NCBI GenBank assembly: GCA_945787925.1
Contig: CALZJY010000100.1
Coordinates: forward strand, 1-7,090
Origin: an uncultured Anaerosporobacter sp.
GTDB taxonomy: Bacteria; Bacillota; Clostridia; Lachnospirales; Lachnospiraceae
Reading direction: 5' to 3'
DNA length: 7,090 nt
Both the position numbers and the translations under genes were made by a program. Numbering within the stretch: the stretch's first letter is position 1; the number at the start of each line of letters is the position of its first letter. Of this stretch, positions 1-6,583 are shown one piece after another. Under the pieces are notes generated by a model. It had not been told where the DNA came from. It searched no databases and worked only from the letters and a program-made list of their open reading frames with translations.

Positions 1-247
1 GCGATGCACGGTTCATCTGCGCTTGGATGATACTGTCCTCCTCTAGCCTCTTACCGACTTGCCTTCCAAACTCACAACTAAATAGCTGCTCCGTCAGATC
101 CTTTCTAATCTCTAATACTACCGAATCTATCATTGGAAGAGTATACTTAATGGAATAGTGATTGGTCATCTTGCTTACTATTTCCTCTAACTCTTGATTG
201 GTTACAATTAATTGAACCTTGTTATTTACTTGTTCCCTAAATGACAT
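1..247 (-). CDS. Unrecognised protein, N-terminal part, cut by left edge
   Basis: An open leftward frame of 82 codons begins at an ATG at 245-247 and runs off the window without a stop. A Shine-Dalgarno-like GGTGAGGTGAG lies about 12 bases upstream of the ATG, which supports this start. The visible protein begins MSFREQVNNKVQLIVTNQ and is rich in charged and amphipathic helical sequence (for example EIRKDLTEQLF and KRLEEDSIIQAQ). No signal peptide, membrane segment or catalytic motif is visible. I do not recognise the family. No convincing promoter was found between 248 and 366. The unbroken frame and the ribosome binding site are the only support that it is real. Confidence 0.6.
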   Translation of the reverse strand, partial: MSFREQVNNKVQLIVTNQELEEIVSKMTNHYSIKYTLPMIDSVVLEIRKDLTEQLFSCEFGRQVGKRLEEDSIIQAQMNRAS

Positions 248-366
248 ATCAGTATATTGCTCACCTCACCTGTTTCTTCCCTACCATAATATTCAGAATG
301 CCCTTTCTTTGCTATCAGTTTCGACCTCTCTCAAAATATTCAAATTGTTTTTCTCTTTTTAGGTAA

Positions 367-393
367 ACTGTCCAAGCCGTACTGCATACTATA
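367..393 (+). promoter_or_regulatory. Sigma-K-like promoter of the Cys/Gly-rich gene
   Basis: The sequence has AC at 367-368, 16 bases of spacer, then CATACTATA at 385-393. This fits the Bacillus sigma-K pattern (AC, 16-17 bases, CATAnnnTA), which drives late mother-cell genes during sporulation. Transcription would start near 400, leaving a leader of about 20-25 bases before the ATG at 424. The motif carries little information, so it could occur by chance. TACTAT at 387-392 could also serve as a weak sigma-A -10, but no TTGACA-like -35 sits at the right distance. Confidence 0.45.
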
Positions 394-423
394 GATTGTA
401 ATCAGTTTGAGGAGGAACAATTA

Positions 424-696
424 ATGAGCGATTTAACAACTACTAACTGCGGTAACGGCTGTGGTAACTGTGGTGGCTGTGGTAATGGATTCAATGACGG
501 AGGATGCTGCTGGATTTGGATTATTATCTTATTACTTTGCTGCTGTGGTGGCTGTGGTGGCAATGGCGGTTGGGGCGGCTGCAATGATGGCTGCAACGAC
601 GGCTGCGGTGGCAGCTGCGGTGGCGGCTGCGGTGGCGGATGCTGGTGGTGGATTATCATCATCCTTATCTTCTGCTGCGGTGGTGGCTGGTGCTAG
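424..696 (+). CDS. Small Cys/Gly-rich protein, possible spore-surface protein
   Basis: This 90-residue protein contains 19 Cys and about 30 Gly. It starts at ATG 424 behind a strong GAGGAGG at 409-415, eight bases upstream. The order is a short polar start (MSDLTTTN), a Cys/Gly/Asn stretch (residues 9-29), a hydrophobic patch WIWIIILLL (30-38), a second Cys/Gly stretch (39-73), a second hydrophobic patch WWWIIIILIF (74-83), and CCGGGWC at the end. Cysteines 53, 57, 61, 65, 69 and 73 sit exactly four apart. There is no signal peptide. Clostridial genomes carry similar short proteins, often labelled hypothetical or 'chorion class high-cysteine' proteins; this comparison is from memory. The sigma-K-like promoter suggests a disulfide-crosslinked or metal-binding spore coat component, but that is inference. 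The gene has its own promoter and terminator, and its GC content is well above that of its neighbours because of Gly and Cys codons. Confidence 0.8.
   Translation: MSDLTTTNCGNGCGNCGGCGNGFNDGGCCWIWIIILLLCCCGGCGGNGGWGGCNDGCNDGCGGSCGGGCGGGCWWWIIIILIFCCGGGWC
577..648 (+). repeat. Imperfect 12-bp tandem repeats inside the Cys/Gly-rich gene
   Basis: Five consecutive 12-base units start at 577, 589, 601, 613 and 625: GGCTGCAATGAT, GGCTGCAACGAC, GGCTGCGGTGGC, AGCTGCGGTGGC and GGCTGCGGTGGC. A degenerate sixth unit at 637 begins GGATGCTGG. Each encodes one G(S)-C-x-x step, which gives the Cys-every-four-residues ladder at residues 53-73. The first two units encode GCND and the next three G/S-CGG. The unit length is a multiple of three, so gain or loss of units would keep the frame. 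Confidence 0.85.
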
Positions 697-710
697 TTTC
701 TCACTAACCG

Positions 711-738
711 AAAGAGGGTGTTTATCACCCTCTTTTTT
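711..738 (+). terminator. Rho-independent terminator after the Cys/Gly-rich gene
   Basis: AAAGAGGGTG (711-720) pairs perfectly over 10 bp with CACCCTCTTT (726-735) around a 5-base TTTAT loop. A T-run ends at 738. It lies 14 bases after the stop codon at 694-696. On the other strand the hairpin has no downstream T-run, so it is unlikely to terminate the leftward gene efficiently. Confidence 0.9.
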
Positions 739-931
739 ATTCTGTATTATTATTAAAATATTTCATTTTGTTCTTCATCATACAGTCATAACAATCAAAG
801 TCTACTTCATAAATCGTGTTCTGTTCTATAATAAGCTCATCATTCTCCGCACTCATAGCCGATGCATTTTCTTTCTGAAATTCCTGCCAGTCCCTGATTC
901 GCTTGAGCATCTCATAATCCTCTCTAGACAT
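737..931 (-). CDS. Hypothetical 64-residue protein
   Basis: This leftward frame starts at ATG 929-931 and stops with TAA at 737-739. A good AGAAAGGATG ribosome binding site ends about seven bases before the ATG. The protein is acidic and probably helical in its first half (MSREDYEMLKRIRDWQEFQ), with a DCYDC motif near residues 46-50 and a Lys/Asn-rich tail. It has no signal peptide or membrane segment, and I do not recognise a family. The two closely spaced cysteines could bind metal or form a disulfide, which is speculation. A sigma-K-like promoter upstream, arranged like that of the neighbouring Cys/Gly-rich gene, hints at expression during sporulation. The end of the gene overlaps the T-run of the convergent terminator. 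The short length is the main reason for doubt; the ribosome binding site and promoter raise confidence. Confidence 0.6.
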   Translation of the reverse strand: MSREDYEMLKRIRDWQEFQKENASAMSAENDELIIEQNTIYEVDFDCYDCMMKNKMKYFNNNTE

Positions 932-969
932 CGATTTACATCCTTTCTAAGTGATAATACTCCCTAGAA

Positions 970-996
970 TAGTATATGTCTGAAAAAAAGATTAGT
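970..996 (-). promoter_or_regulatory. Sigma-K-like promoter of the 64-residue gene
   Basis: Read leftward, AC at 996-995 is followed by 16 bases and then CATATACTA (978-970), again fitting AC, 16-17 bases, CATAnnnTA. Transcription would start near 962, about 30 bases before the ATG. TATACT inside the element could also act as a sigma-A -10, but no matching -35 is seen 16-18 bases upstream. It lies eight bases from the -35 of the divergent aroC promoter. Confidence 0.4.
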
Positions 997-1003
997 ACCT
1001 GAC

Positions 1004-1032
1004 TTGCACCGATATATTTCTTCCGTTATAAT
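1004..1032 (+). promoter_or_regulatory. Sigma-A promoter of aroC
   Basis: TTGCAC (1004-1009), a 17-base spacer, and a perfect TATAAT (1027-1032) form a near-consensus vegetative promoter. Transcription should begin near 1039, giving a leader of about 30 bases that is too short for a riboswitch or T-box. No tryptophan- or aromatic-type regulatory leader is visible. Confidence 0.9.
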
Positions 1033-1070
1033 ACTTTCTAAGCTTTTACTAAAACAAAAGAGGTGACAAT

Positions 1071-2171
1071 ATGTCTGGTTCTACTTACGGTAATATTTTT
1101 AAAATTTCCACTTGGGGAGAGTCCCATGGGAAAGGCGTAGGGGTCGTTGTAGACGGATGCCCTGCAGGACTCCCTATTTCTGAGGAAGTCATCCAACGAT
1201 ATTTAAATCGAAGAAAACCTGGAAGTAACCCTTATGCTACTCCTCGCAAAGAAAGCGATGCAGTACACATCCTCTCTGGTGTGTTTGAAGGAAAAACAAC
1301 GGGTACTCCAATCTCATTATTAGTAAATAACGAAACTCAGCGCTCGAAGGATTACTCCGACATCGCTTCCTGCTATCGTCCAGGACATGCGGATTATACG
1401 TTTGACGAGAAATACGGGTTCCGTGACTATCGTGGAGGCGGGCGTTCTTCCGGACGGGAAACCATCGGCCGTGTGGCAGCAGGCGCAATCGCATTAGAGC
1501 TTTTAAAAGAATTAAACGTACACGTATGTGCCTATACGAAGTCCATCGGTCCTGTTTGTATCGATCCTGCCAAATCCGACCTTTCCTTGATTGGAGAAAG
1601 TCCTGTCTATATGCCTGACTTAGAGGCTTCGAAACAGGCGGAAGAATTCCTAAAAGGACAAATGGAGGATTGCGATTCCACTGGCGGCATCATCGAATGC
1701 GTGGTCACTGGACTTCCTGCTGGAATCGGAGAACCTGTTTTTGATAAACTAGATGCGAACCTTTCTCGCGCCTTATTATCCATTGGCGCCGTAAAGGGGT
1801 TTGAAATCGGAGATGGCTTTGATGTAGCGACTGCTTCTGGCTCTACGAACAACGATGCCTTCTATTACGATGAAGATGGCAACATTCAGAAACGTACGAA
1901 CCATAGCGGCGGTGTGCTTGGCGGAATCAGCGATGGCTCACCACTCGTGCTACGTGCTGCAATCAAGCCGACCCCAAGTATCTTTAAAACACAACAGACG
2001 GTCAATAAGAATGGTGAAAACATCGAGCTGAATATCAAAGGGCGTCACGATCCAATCATCGTTCCTCGCGCCGTAGTGGTAGTAGAATCCATGGTTGCCC
2101 TTACGGTTCTTGATTTGATGTTTGCGAACATGACAGCCAAACTTGATAAGATCAAAGAATTTTATAAATAA
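1071..2171 (+). CDS. aroC: Chorismate synthase
   Basis: This enzyme catalyses the last step of the shikimate pathway: 5-enolpyruvylshikimate-3-phosphate to chorismate and phosphate, using reduced FMN as cofactor, in the cytoplasm. The 366-residue length is typical. The family signatures are intact: WGESHG at 15-20, RPGHAD at 103-108 with the conserved His106, GGGRSSGRET at 122-131, and GRHDP followed by VPRAV near 324-335. His19 and His106 are the conserved histidines expected in this family. The ATG at 1071 follows an AGAGGTG ribosome binding site by about five bases and gives the usual N-terminus (SGSTYGNIFKISTWGESHG). The gene stands alone, with its own sigma-A promoter and a terminator right behind it, rather than in an aro operon. 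It does not appear linked to the polyamine genes that converge on it. Confidence 0.98.
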   Translation: MSGSTYGNIFKISTWGESHGKGVGVVVDGCPAGLPISEEVIQRYLNRRKPGSNPYATPRKESDAVHILSGVFEGKTTGTPISLLVNNETQRSKDYSDIASCYRPGHADYTFDEKYGFRDYRGGGRSSGRETIGRVAAGAIALELLKELNVHVCAYTKSIGPVCIDPAKSDLSLIGESPVYMPDLEASKQAEEFLKGQMEDCDSTGGIIECVVTGLPAGIGEPVFDKLDANLSRALLSIGAVKGFEIGDGFDVATASGSTNNDAFYYDEDGNIQKRTNHSGGVLGGISDGSPLVLRAAIKPTPSIFKTQQTVNKNGENIELNIKGRHDPIIVPRAVVVVESMVALTVLDLMFANMTAKLDKIKEFYK

Positions 2172-2182
2172 TAAGAGATACG

Positions 2183-2228
2183 AAAAAAACCACCGTACGG
2201 AAATTTTCCATGCGGTGGTTTTCTTTTT
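2183..2228. terminator. Bidirectional terminator between aroC and potD
   Basis: AAAACCACCG (2186-2195) pairs with CGGTGGTTTT (2213-2222). The stem continues inward through one G-T wobble and one C-A mismatch to GGAA/TTCC around a 3-base loop. An A-run at 2183-2189 and a T-rich stretch through 2228 flank the stem, so it can end transcripts from both directions. The potD stop codon (2227-2229) lies at its edge, so this hairpin probably ends both aroC and the whole pot operon. Confidence 0.9.
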
Positions 2229-3270
2229 AGTAAGCCTTTACTTCTGTCCAGGCTTTTTGATACATTTTGTTTCCTTCTACTCCAAGATAGCTGAAAGATT
2301 CACAACGTTTTGTAATCTCCTCTCCTGGGAAGTAGATTTCATTATTTCTTGTCTCTTCATCCTCAATCAGCGCATGTGCGGCTTCATTTGGTGTAGAGTA
2401 TCCGATTTCTTCAAAGTTCTTTAATGCGATGTCTGGGCGGCATAGGAAGTTGATCCATGCTTCTGCTGCTTCTACATTGACTGCATTGCTTGTAATTACC
2501 CAGTTATCACTCCAGATGTTGGAGCCTTCTTTTGGAACGACATAGGCAAGGTCTGGATTTTCATCGATCATCATCTTCGCTTCCCCAGAATAGTTGACTG
2601 CGATAGCGGCTTCATTTCCGATCATCTTATCACGAATCTGATCTACGAAATATCCCTGCACTAATGCTTTTTGTTTCTTTAATAAGTCAGTTGCTTCCTT
2701 GATTTCTTTTTCATTTTGAGAGTTTAGGGAGTAGCCTAGATATTTTAACGCAATTCCAAGTCCATCACGGATACTGTTGATCATTAAGATGTTACCTTTG
2801 TATTTTTCATCAAAGATCGCGGACCAGCTGTCGATTGGCTCATTTACCATGTTCTTGTTATAGATGATGCCTACTGTTCCCCAGTAGTTTGGAATGGAGT
2901 ATTCATTTCCTGGATCGTATGCTTTTGCCTGTTCGAAATACTGTGCTCCAATATTCTTCGCATTCGGAATATTGTCGTAGTTTAACTTTTGTAATAATCC
3001 TTCTTGAATCATTTGCTCTACCATGTAATCGGATGGGCAGATTACGTCATAGATGGCTGCTCCAGATTTGATTTTCGCATACATATCTTCATTTTCTTCA
3101 AATTCATCATATAACACTTTATATCCTGTTTCTTCTTCAAACTCTTTGATGATGCTTTTATCGATATACTGTCCCCAGTTAAATACGTATAAATCATACG
3201 ATTGGCCACAGCCTGCAAGACTAAGGACTAAAAGTGAAGAAATCATCACAAGTGAAAGTAGTCGTTTCAT
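2227..3270 (-). CDS. potD: Spermidine/putrescine ABC transporter substrate-binding lipoprotein
   Basis: This is the extracellular binding protein of the importer: it captures polyamine and hands it to PotB/PotC. The 347 residues begin with a lipoprotein signal peptide (MKRLLS, a hydrophobic stretch, LAGC), so Cys21 should be lipidated and anchor it to the outer face of the membrane. Features expected of PotD include FNWGQYI (30-36), YDVICPSDYM (74-83), YWGTVGIIYN, and the IWSD...INFLCRPD...IGYSTPN region near the C-terminus, with Trp and Asp in the ligand-site positions. The segment INSIRDGLG differs from the E. coli DDARE motif, so spermidine versus putrescine preference cannot be read off. 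Its ATG abuts the potC stop (TAA at 3273-3271), and its AAGGAG ribosome binding site lies within the last potC codons, which points to translational coupling. It is the last gene of the operon. Confidence 0.95.
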   Translation of the reverse strand: MKRLLSLVMISSLLVLSLAGCGQSYDLYVFNWGQYIDKSIIKEFEEETGYKVLYDEFEENEDMYAKIKSGAAIYDVICPSDYMVEQMIQEGLLQKLNYDNIPNAKNIGAQYFEQAKAYDPGNEYSIPNYWGTVGIIYNKNMVNEPIDSWSAIFDEKYKGNILMINSIRDGLGIALKYLGYSLNSQNEKEIKEATDLLKKQKALVQGYFVDQIRDKMIGNEAAIAVNYSGEAKMMIDENPDLAYVVPKEGSNIWSDNWVITSNAVNVEAAEAWINFLCRPDIALKNFEEIGYSTPNEAAHALIEDEETRNNEIYFPGEEITKRCESFSYLGVEGNKMYQKAWTEVKAY

Positions 3271-4065
3271 TTACTCTTTCTCCTTTACTGCTGATTTTCT
3301 ATTAACGAATACAAGTAAGAGTAATACGGCTGCAAACATAAGCGTAGATAACGCATAGATTTCCGGCTGGATACCTTTTCTTACTTCCGTATAAATCTGA
3401 GTAGATAGTGTTTCGATTCCTGGTCCTGTTGTGAAGTACGTAATTGTAAAATCATCTAGGGACATTGTAAATGCTAGTAGGAATCCAGATAATATTCCTG
3501 GGAAGATCTCAGGAAGGATTACCTTGTAAAATGCATAGATTGGTGAGGCCCCAAGGTCTAATGCTGCTTCGTATGTGTTCTTGTTGATCTGTCTTAATTT
3601 TGGCATTACGCTTAAGATTACATATGGAATGTTAAATGTAATATGTGCAAGTAATACCGTTGTGAATCCAAGACGGATACGTGTACGGAACACTACGTTT
3701 ACGAAGATGAATAGTAGCATTAAGGAGATCCCTGTTACGATATCCGCATTTAACATTGGGATATTCGTGATCGCCATCAGAAGCGCTCTTGGTTTCTTCT
3801 TCATGGAATTCATTGCGATACTTGCAAGTGTTCCTAAAATAACAGCGATTAATGCTGATAAAAATGCAATTAATAATGTGGTATATAAGGCATTTAAAGT
3901 CTCTTCGTTGGAGAATAGTTGCTTATACCATTTTAGTGTGAATCCGCCCCATTTGGCACGGGATTTCGACGCATTAAAGGATAACACGACTAAGGTTAAA
4001 ATCGGTGCGTATAAAAAGATTAACATCACAGTCAGATACACGCGTCTCGATAGCTTTCTTACCAT
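3271..4065 (-). CDS. potC: Spermidine/putrescine ABC transporter permease
   Basis: This is one of the two membrane subunits of the polyamine importer. The 264 residues contain about six hydrophobic segments (near 10-30, 61-82, 95-122, 128-152, 187-207 and 240-255). The cytoplasmic EAA loop, which docks on the ATPase, reads EAALDLGA at 166-173 and continues to LPEIFPGILSG. The following SLDDF motif (202-206) is typical of PotC rather than PotB. The start ATG lies inside the end of potB: the two share seven bases (ATGGTAA). GGAGGG sits nine bases upstream of the ATG. The stop abuts the potD start with no gap. Confidence 0.95.
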   Translation of the reverse strand: MVRKLSRRVYLTVMLIFLYAPILTLVVLSFNASKSRAKWGGFTLKWYKQLFSNEETLNALYTTLLIAFLSALIAVILGTLASIAMNSMKKKPRALLMAITNIPMLNADIVTGISLMLLFIFVNVVFRTRIRLGFTTVLLAHITFNIPYVILSVMPKLRQINKNTYEAALDLGASPIYAFYKVILPEIFPGILSGFLLAFTMSLDDFTITYFTTGPGIETLSTQIYTEVRKGIQPEIYALSTLMFAAVLLLLVFVNRKSAVKEKE

Positions 4066-4880
4066 ACGTTTGTACCCTCCATGTCTTTATCATATTTTGT
4101 TACAAATGCCATACTGATTAGCACGAATACCATAAGTACAAGGGATAACCCTGAACCCATGTTCCAGTCGTATTTGAACTTGAATTCTTGTTCAATTACG
4201 TTACCGATCAGATGGACCTTTCCGCCTCCTAATAAGTCGGAAATAACGAATGTTGTAAGAGATGGCACGAATACCATCGTAATTCCACTGATTACCCCTG
4301 GCAGGCTAAGTGGCCAAGTAATCTTTGAAAATGTCTGATAGGAGTTTGCTCCTAAGTCTCTTGCCGCATTGATTACGTTATCGTCAATCTTCACTAATGT
4401 GTTGTAGATTGGAAGCACCATAAATGGTAGGAAGTTATAAACCATACCTAACACGATCGCATATGGCGTATTGATGATATGTTGCTTTGGTAAATGCAAT
4501 GCAGAAAGAATCGTATTTAATACCCCGTTGTTTTCTAGCAGTGTCTGCCATGAAATCGTACGTAATAAGAAGTTCATCCACATCGGTAAGATGAATATGA
4601 AGATAATGAAACTAGAACTCTTAAGGTCTGCATTTCTCAAAATCATCGCTAGCGGATACGCTAGGAGTAAGCAAATTACCGTACTAATAAAGCTAAGGAG
4701 TAGGGAATATACAAGTGCCTTCATATTGATTGGCGTAAACATCGCCAAAATGTTTTCCATTGTAAATTTGCCATCTACGTTCGTAAGGCCATAATATACA
4801 ACGATTAGTAATGGAATAATGATAAATGCGGTCATCCAAACAACATAAGGCACGGCAAAAAAGCGTTTCTTATTGTTCAT
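4059..4880 (-). CDS. potB: Spermidine/putrescine ABC transporter permease
   Basis: This is the partner membrane subunit to PotC. The 273 residues hold about six hydrophobic segments (near 10-31, 58-80, 90-108, 138-158, 195-217 and 243-262). The EAA loop that contacts PotA reads NAARDLGA at 171-178 and ends WPLSLPGVISG. The usual first Glu is Asn here, while the key Gly177 and the LPG are kept, so it should be functional. The VPSLTTFVISDLLGGG stretch after the loop is characteristic of PotB. The ATG at 4880 overlaps the end of potA by 11 bases, with a strong GAGGAGG ribosome binding site about 12 bases upstream inside potA. Confidence 0.95.
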   Translation of the reverse strand: MNNKKRFFAVPYVVWMTAFIIIPLLIVVYYGLTNVDGKFTMENILAMFTPINMKALVYSLLLSFISTVICLLLAYPLAMILRNADLKSSSFIIFIFILPMWMNFLLRTISWQTLLENNGVLNTILSALHLPKQHIINTPYAIVLGMVYNFLPFMVLPIYNTLVKIDDNVINAARDLGANSYQTFSKITWPLSLPGVISGITMVFVPSLTTFVISDLLGGGKVHLIGNVIEQEFKFKYDWNMGSGLSLVLMVFVLISMAFVTKYDKDMEGTNVW

Positions 4881-5946
4881 CGTTTACTACCGCCTCCTCA
4901 TCTTCGGATTCTGGTTTCTTCATGATTTGGATATCATATGGGTCTACCTTGATACCAACCATTGCGCCTACTGGACTTAAGTCCGTACTGTGAACTAGCC
5001 AGTCACGTCCATTTGCTTCTACTTCCATTTCATAATGAACGCCTTTGAATAATAAGGATTTTACGATACCTGTGATCGTTCCTTCTTTTGGATCGACTAA
5101 ATCGATATCTTCTGGACGGATTACGACATCGACTGGAGTGTTGTTCCCGAATCCCTTATCTACACATGCGAATTTCTTTCCGCAAATTTCTACTACTTCG
5201 TCTTGGACGAAGATACCGTCTATGATATTGCTTTCTCCGATAAAGTCTGCAACGAATGCATTTTGTGGTTCATTGTAGATATCTTCTGGAGAACCGATTT
5301 GTTGAATGTACCCTTGGTTCATAACTACGATCGTATCTGACATCGTAAGTGCTTCCTCTTGGTCATGAGTAACGTAGATGAACGTGATTCCTAATTCATT
5401 TTTTAAACGAATTAATTCATATTGCATATCTTGACGTAATTTTAAATCTAATGCTCCTAATGGTTCATCTAGTAATAATAATTTAGGCTCATTTACAATT
5501 GCTCTTGCAATGGCGATACGTTGTTGTTGACCACCGCTCAAGCTGTCTACGGAACGGTTTTCAAATCCTTTTAAGTTTACTAATTTGAGAGCGTATTCAA
5601 TCTTATCTTTGATATATTGTCTACTCTTGTTCTTGATTTTCAACCCAAATGCTATGTTCTCTGCAATTGTCATATGTGTGAATAATGCATATTTTTGGAA
5701 TACAGTATTTAGCTGACGTTCATTTGGAGGAAGTTTTGAAATATCTTTTCCTTCAAAGATGACCTTTCCGCTATCTGGCGTTTCAAATCCACCAATGATA
5801 CGAAGTGTCGTTGTCTTACCACATCCACTTGGTCCAAGTAGCGTTAAAAATTCATTTTCTTTGATATATAAATTTAAATCATCCAATATGACATTGTCGC
5901 CATATGCTTTCGATATATTCTGTAAATCAACTAATTTATTTGCCAT
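4870..5946 (-). CDS. potA: Spermidine/putrescine ABC transporter ATP-binding protein
   Basis: This is the cytoplasmic ATPase that powers polyamine import. The 358 residues show a complete nucleotide-binding domain: Walker A GPSGCGKTT (38-46), Q-loop Gln84, ABC signature LSGGQ (136-140), Walker B LLLLDEP (156-162) with catalytic Glu161, D-loop GALD, and switch His194 in VTHDQEEAL. Residues from about 240 form the extra C-terminal regulatory (TOBE-type) region normal for PotA, ending in an acidic tail. The start at 5946 follows the regulator stop by 21 bases, with an AAGGGA-like ribosome binding site about 13 bases away, longer than ideal. No promoter or terminator is seen between the regulator and potA, so they should share one transcript. 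Confidence 0.96.
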   Translation of the reverse strand: MANKLVDLQNISKAYGDNVILDDLNLYIKENEFLTLLGPSGCGKTTTLRIIGGFETPDSGKVIFEGKDISKLPPNERQLNTVFQKYALFTHMTIAENIAFGLKIKNKSRQYIKDKIEYALKLVNLKGFENRSVDSLSGGQQQRIAIARAIVNEPKLLLLDEPLGALDLKLRQDMQYELIRLKNELGITFIYVTHDQEEALTMSDTIVVMNQGYIQQIGSPEDIYNEPQNAFVADFIGESNIIDGIFVQDEVVEICGKKFACVDKGFGNNTPVDVVIRPEDIDLVDPKEGTITGIVKSLLFKGVHYEMEVEANGRDWLVHSTDLSPVGAMVGIKVDPYDIQIMKKPESEDEEAVVNDEQ

Positions 5947-5967
5947 AATAACTCGATGTTCCCTTCT

Positions 5968-6507
5968 TTAAAAACTTGGAGGTGTCGATACCCAGATTAG
6001 ACTGGCACCTGTTTTTCCTGCCGCTTGTATATAATGCTTCCTATTCGGTGTAAAATAGAAAGACTCTCCTTTTTTTGCTTTATAGATAGTATTACCGATA
6101 ATGATATTTATACTTCCACTAAGTACATATCCAAACTCTTCTCCTTCGTGAGGGTTATCAGGGTATGTAGCTCCACCGGGCTCTAATGTAAGTAAGATTG
6201 GCTCCATCATGTTTTTCTGTGCATTTGGAATAATCCATTCAATCTTATTATTTAACTCACTATCTACTTTTTCAAAATAATCTGCTTTTTTGAATACCAC
6301 CTGTTCGCTAGTCGTATTGCTAAAGAACTCTTCTAGATTCGTTCCTAAGCACTGCAAGATATCCACTAACGTTGCAATAGATGGGCTAGTTAAGTCTCTT
6401 TCTAATTGTGAAATAAAGCCCTTGCTTAATTCTGAACGATCTGCTAACTCTTCTTGAGTTAACCCTTTCTGCGTTCGAAGCTCCTTTATCTTATTTCCGA
6501 TTTGCAT
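5968..6507 (-). CDS. XRE-family regulator with cupin domain, likely controls the pot operon
   Basis: This 179-residue DNA-binding protein has two parts. Residues 4-62 form an XRE helix-turn-helix (TQEELADRSELSKGFISQLERD, with the SPSIATL continuation). Residues about 103-177 form a cupin barrel, with His120, Glu124 and Gly131 in the first motif and His158 in the second. This design matches PuuR-type regulators that sense polyamines or related small molecules through the cupin; the ligand here is inferred from the neighbours. The ATG at 6505-6507 has an AAAGGAG ribosome binding site seven bases upstream. It is the first gene of the operon, 21 bases before potA, so it probably regulates its own synthesis together with the transporter. 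Dyads in its leader are candidate binding sites. The XRE-cupin architecture is clear; repression and ligand identity are inference. Confidence 0.92.
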   Translation of the reverse strand: MQIGNKIKELRTQKGLTQEELADRSELSKGFISQLERDLTSPSIATLVDILQCLGTNLEEFFSNTTSEQVVFKKADYFEKVDSELNNKIEWIIPNAQKNMMEPILLTLEPGGATYPDNPHEGEEFGYVLSGSINIIIGNTIYKAKKGESFYFTPNRKHYIQAAGKTGASLIWVSTPPSF

Positions 6508-6552
6508 AAAAAGACTCCTTTTCCTTTGTTGCCGTTACGTATATTTGATAAC

Positions 6553-6583
6553 AGTATTTATAAACAATCTGTTTATAAATACT
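6553..6583. promoter_or_regulatory. Perfect 13-bp dyad in the pot leader, candidate operator 1
   Basis: AGTATTTATAAAC (6553-6565) and GTTTATAAATACT (6571-6583) are exact inverted repeats around a 5-base AATCT centre. The dyad lies 46 bases upstream of the regulator start codon. It has no T-run behind it in the leftward direction, so it is not an intrinsic terminator. Its symmetry suits a dimeric helix-turn-helix protein such as the adjacent XRE-cupin regulator. It could instead act as an AU-rich hairpin in the leader RNA. Confidence 0.65.

Noticed and set aside
577..648. Tandem repeats as a possible CRISPR-like or iteron array
   Set aside because: The 12-base units are contiguous, in frame and inside a coding region with no unique spacers, so they are protein-coding repeats.
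402..662. Leftward frame rich in Pro and Gln (86 codons)
   Set aside because: It is the antisense shadow of the Gly/Cys codons: GGC/GGT/TGC read backwards give Pro/Gln/Ala codons. The sense strand has the ribosome binding site, promoter and terminator.
461..967. Rightward 168-codon frame across the Cys/Gly-rich gene
   Set aside because: It is an Ala/Val-rich out-of-frame reading of the repeat region that runs through a strong terminator and antisense to the 64-residue gene. No ribosome binding site precedes it.
1033..1070. Possible T-box or riboswitch leader for aroC
   Set aside because: The near-consensus promoter leaves only about 30 bases of leader, too short for such elements.
2143..2424. 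Rightward 93-codon frame running from the aroC end into potD
   Set aside because: It crosses the bidirectional terminator and is antisense to potD, with no ribosome binding site of its own.
3575..4117. Rightward 180-codon frame antisense to potC/potB
   Set aside because: The leftward frame has clear permease motifs and a ribosome binding site; this long antisense frame is a by-product of the codon use.
6553..6583. Perfect dyad as a transcription terminator or attenuator
   Set aside because: The stem is AT-rich and no T-run follows it in the leftward direction, so intrinsic termination is unlikely.
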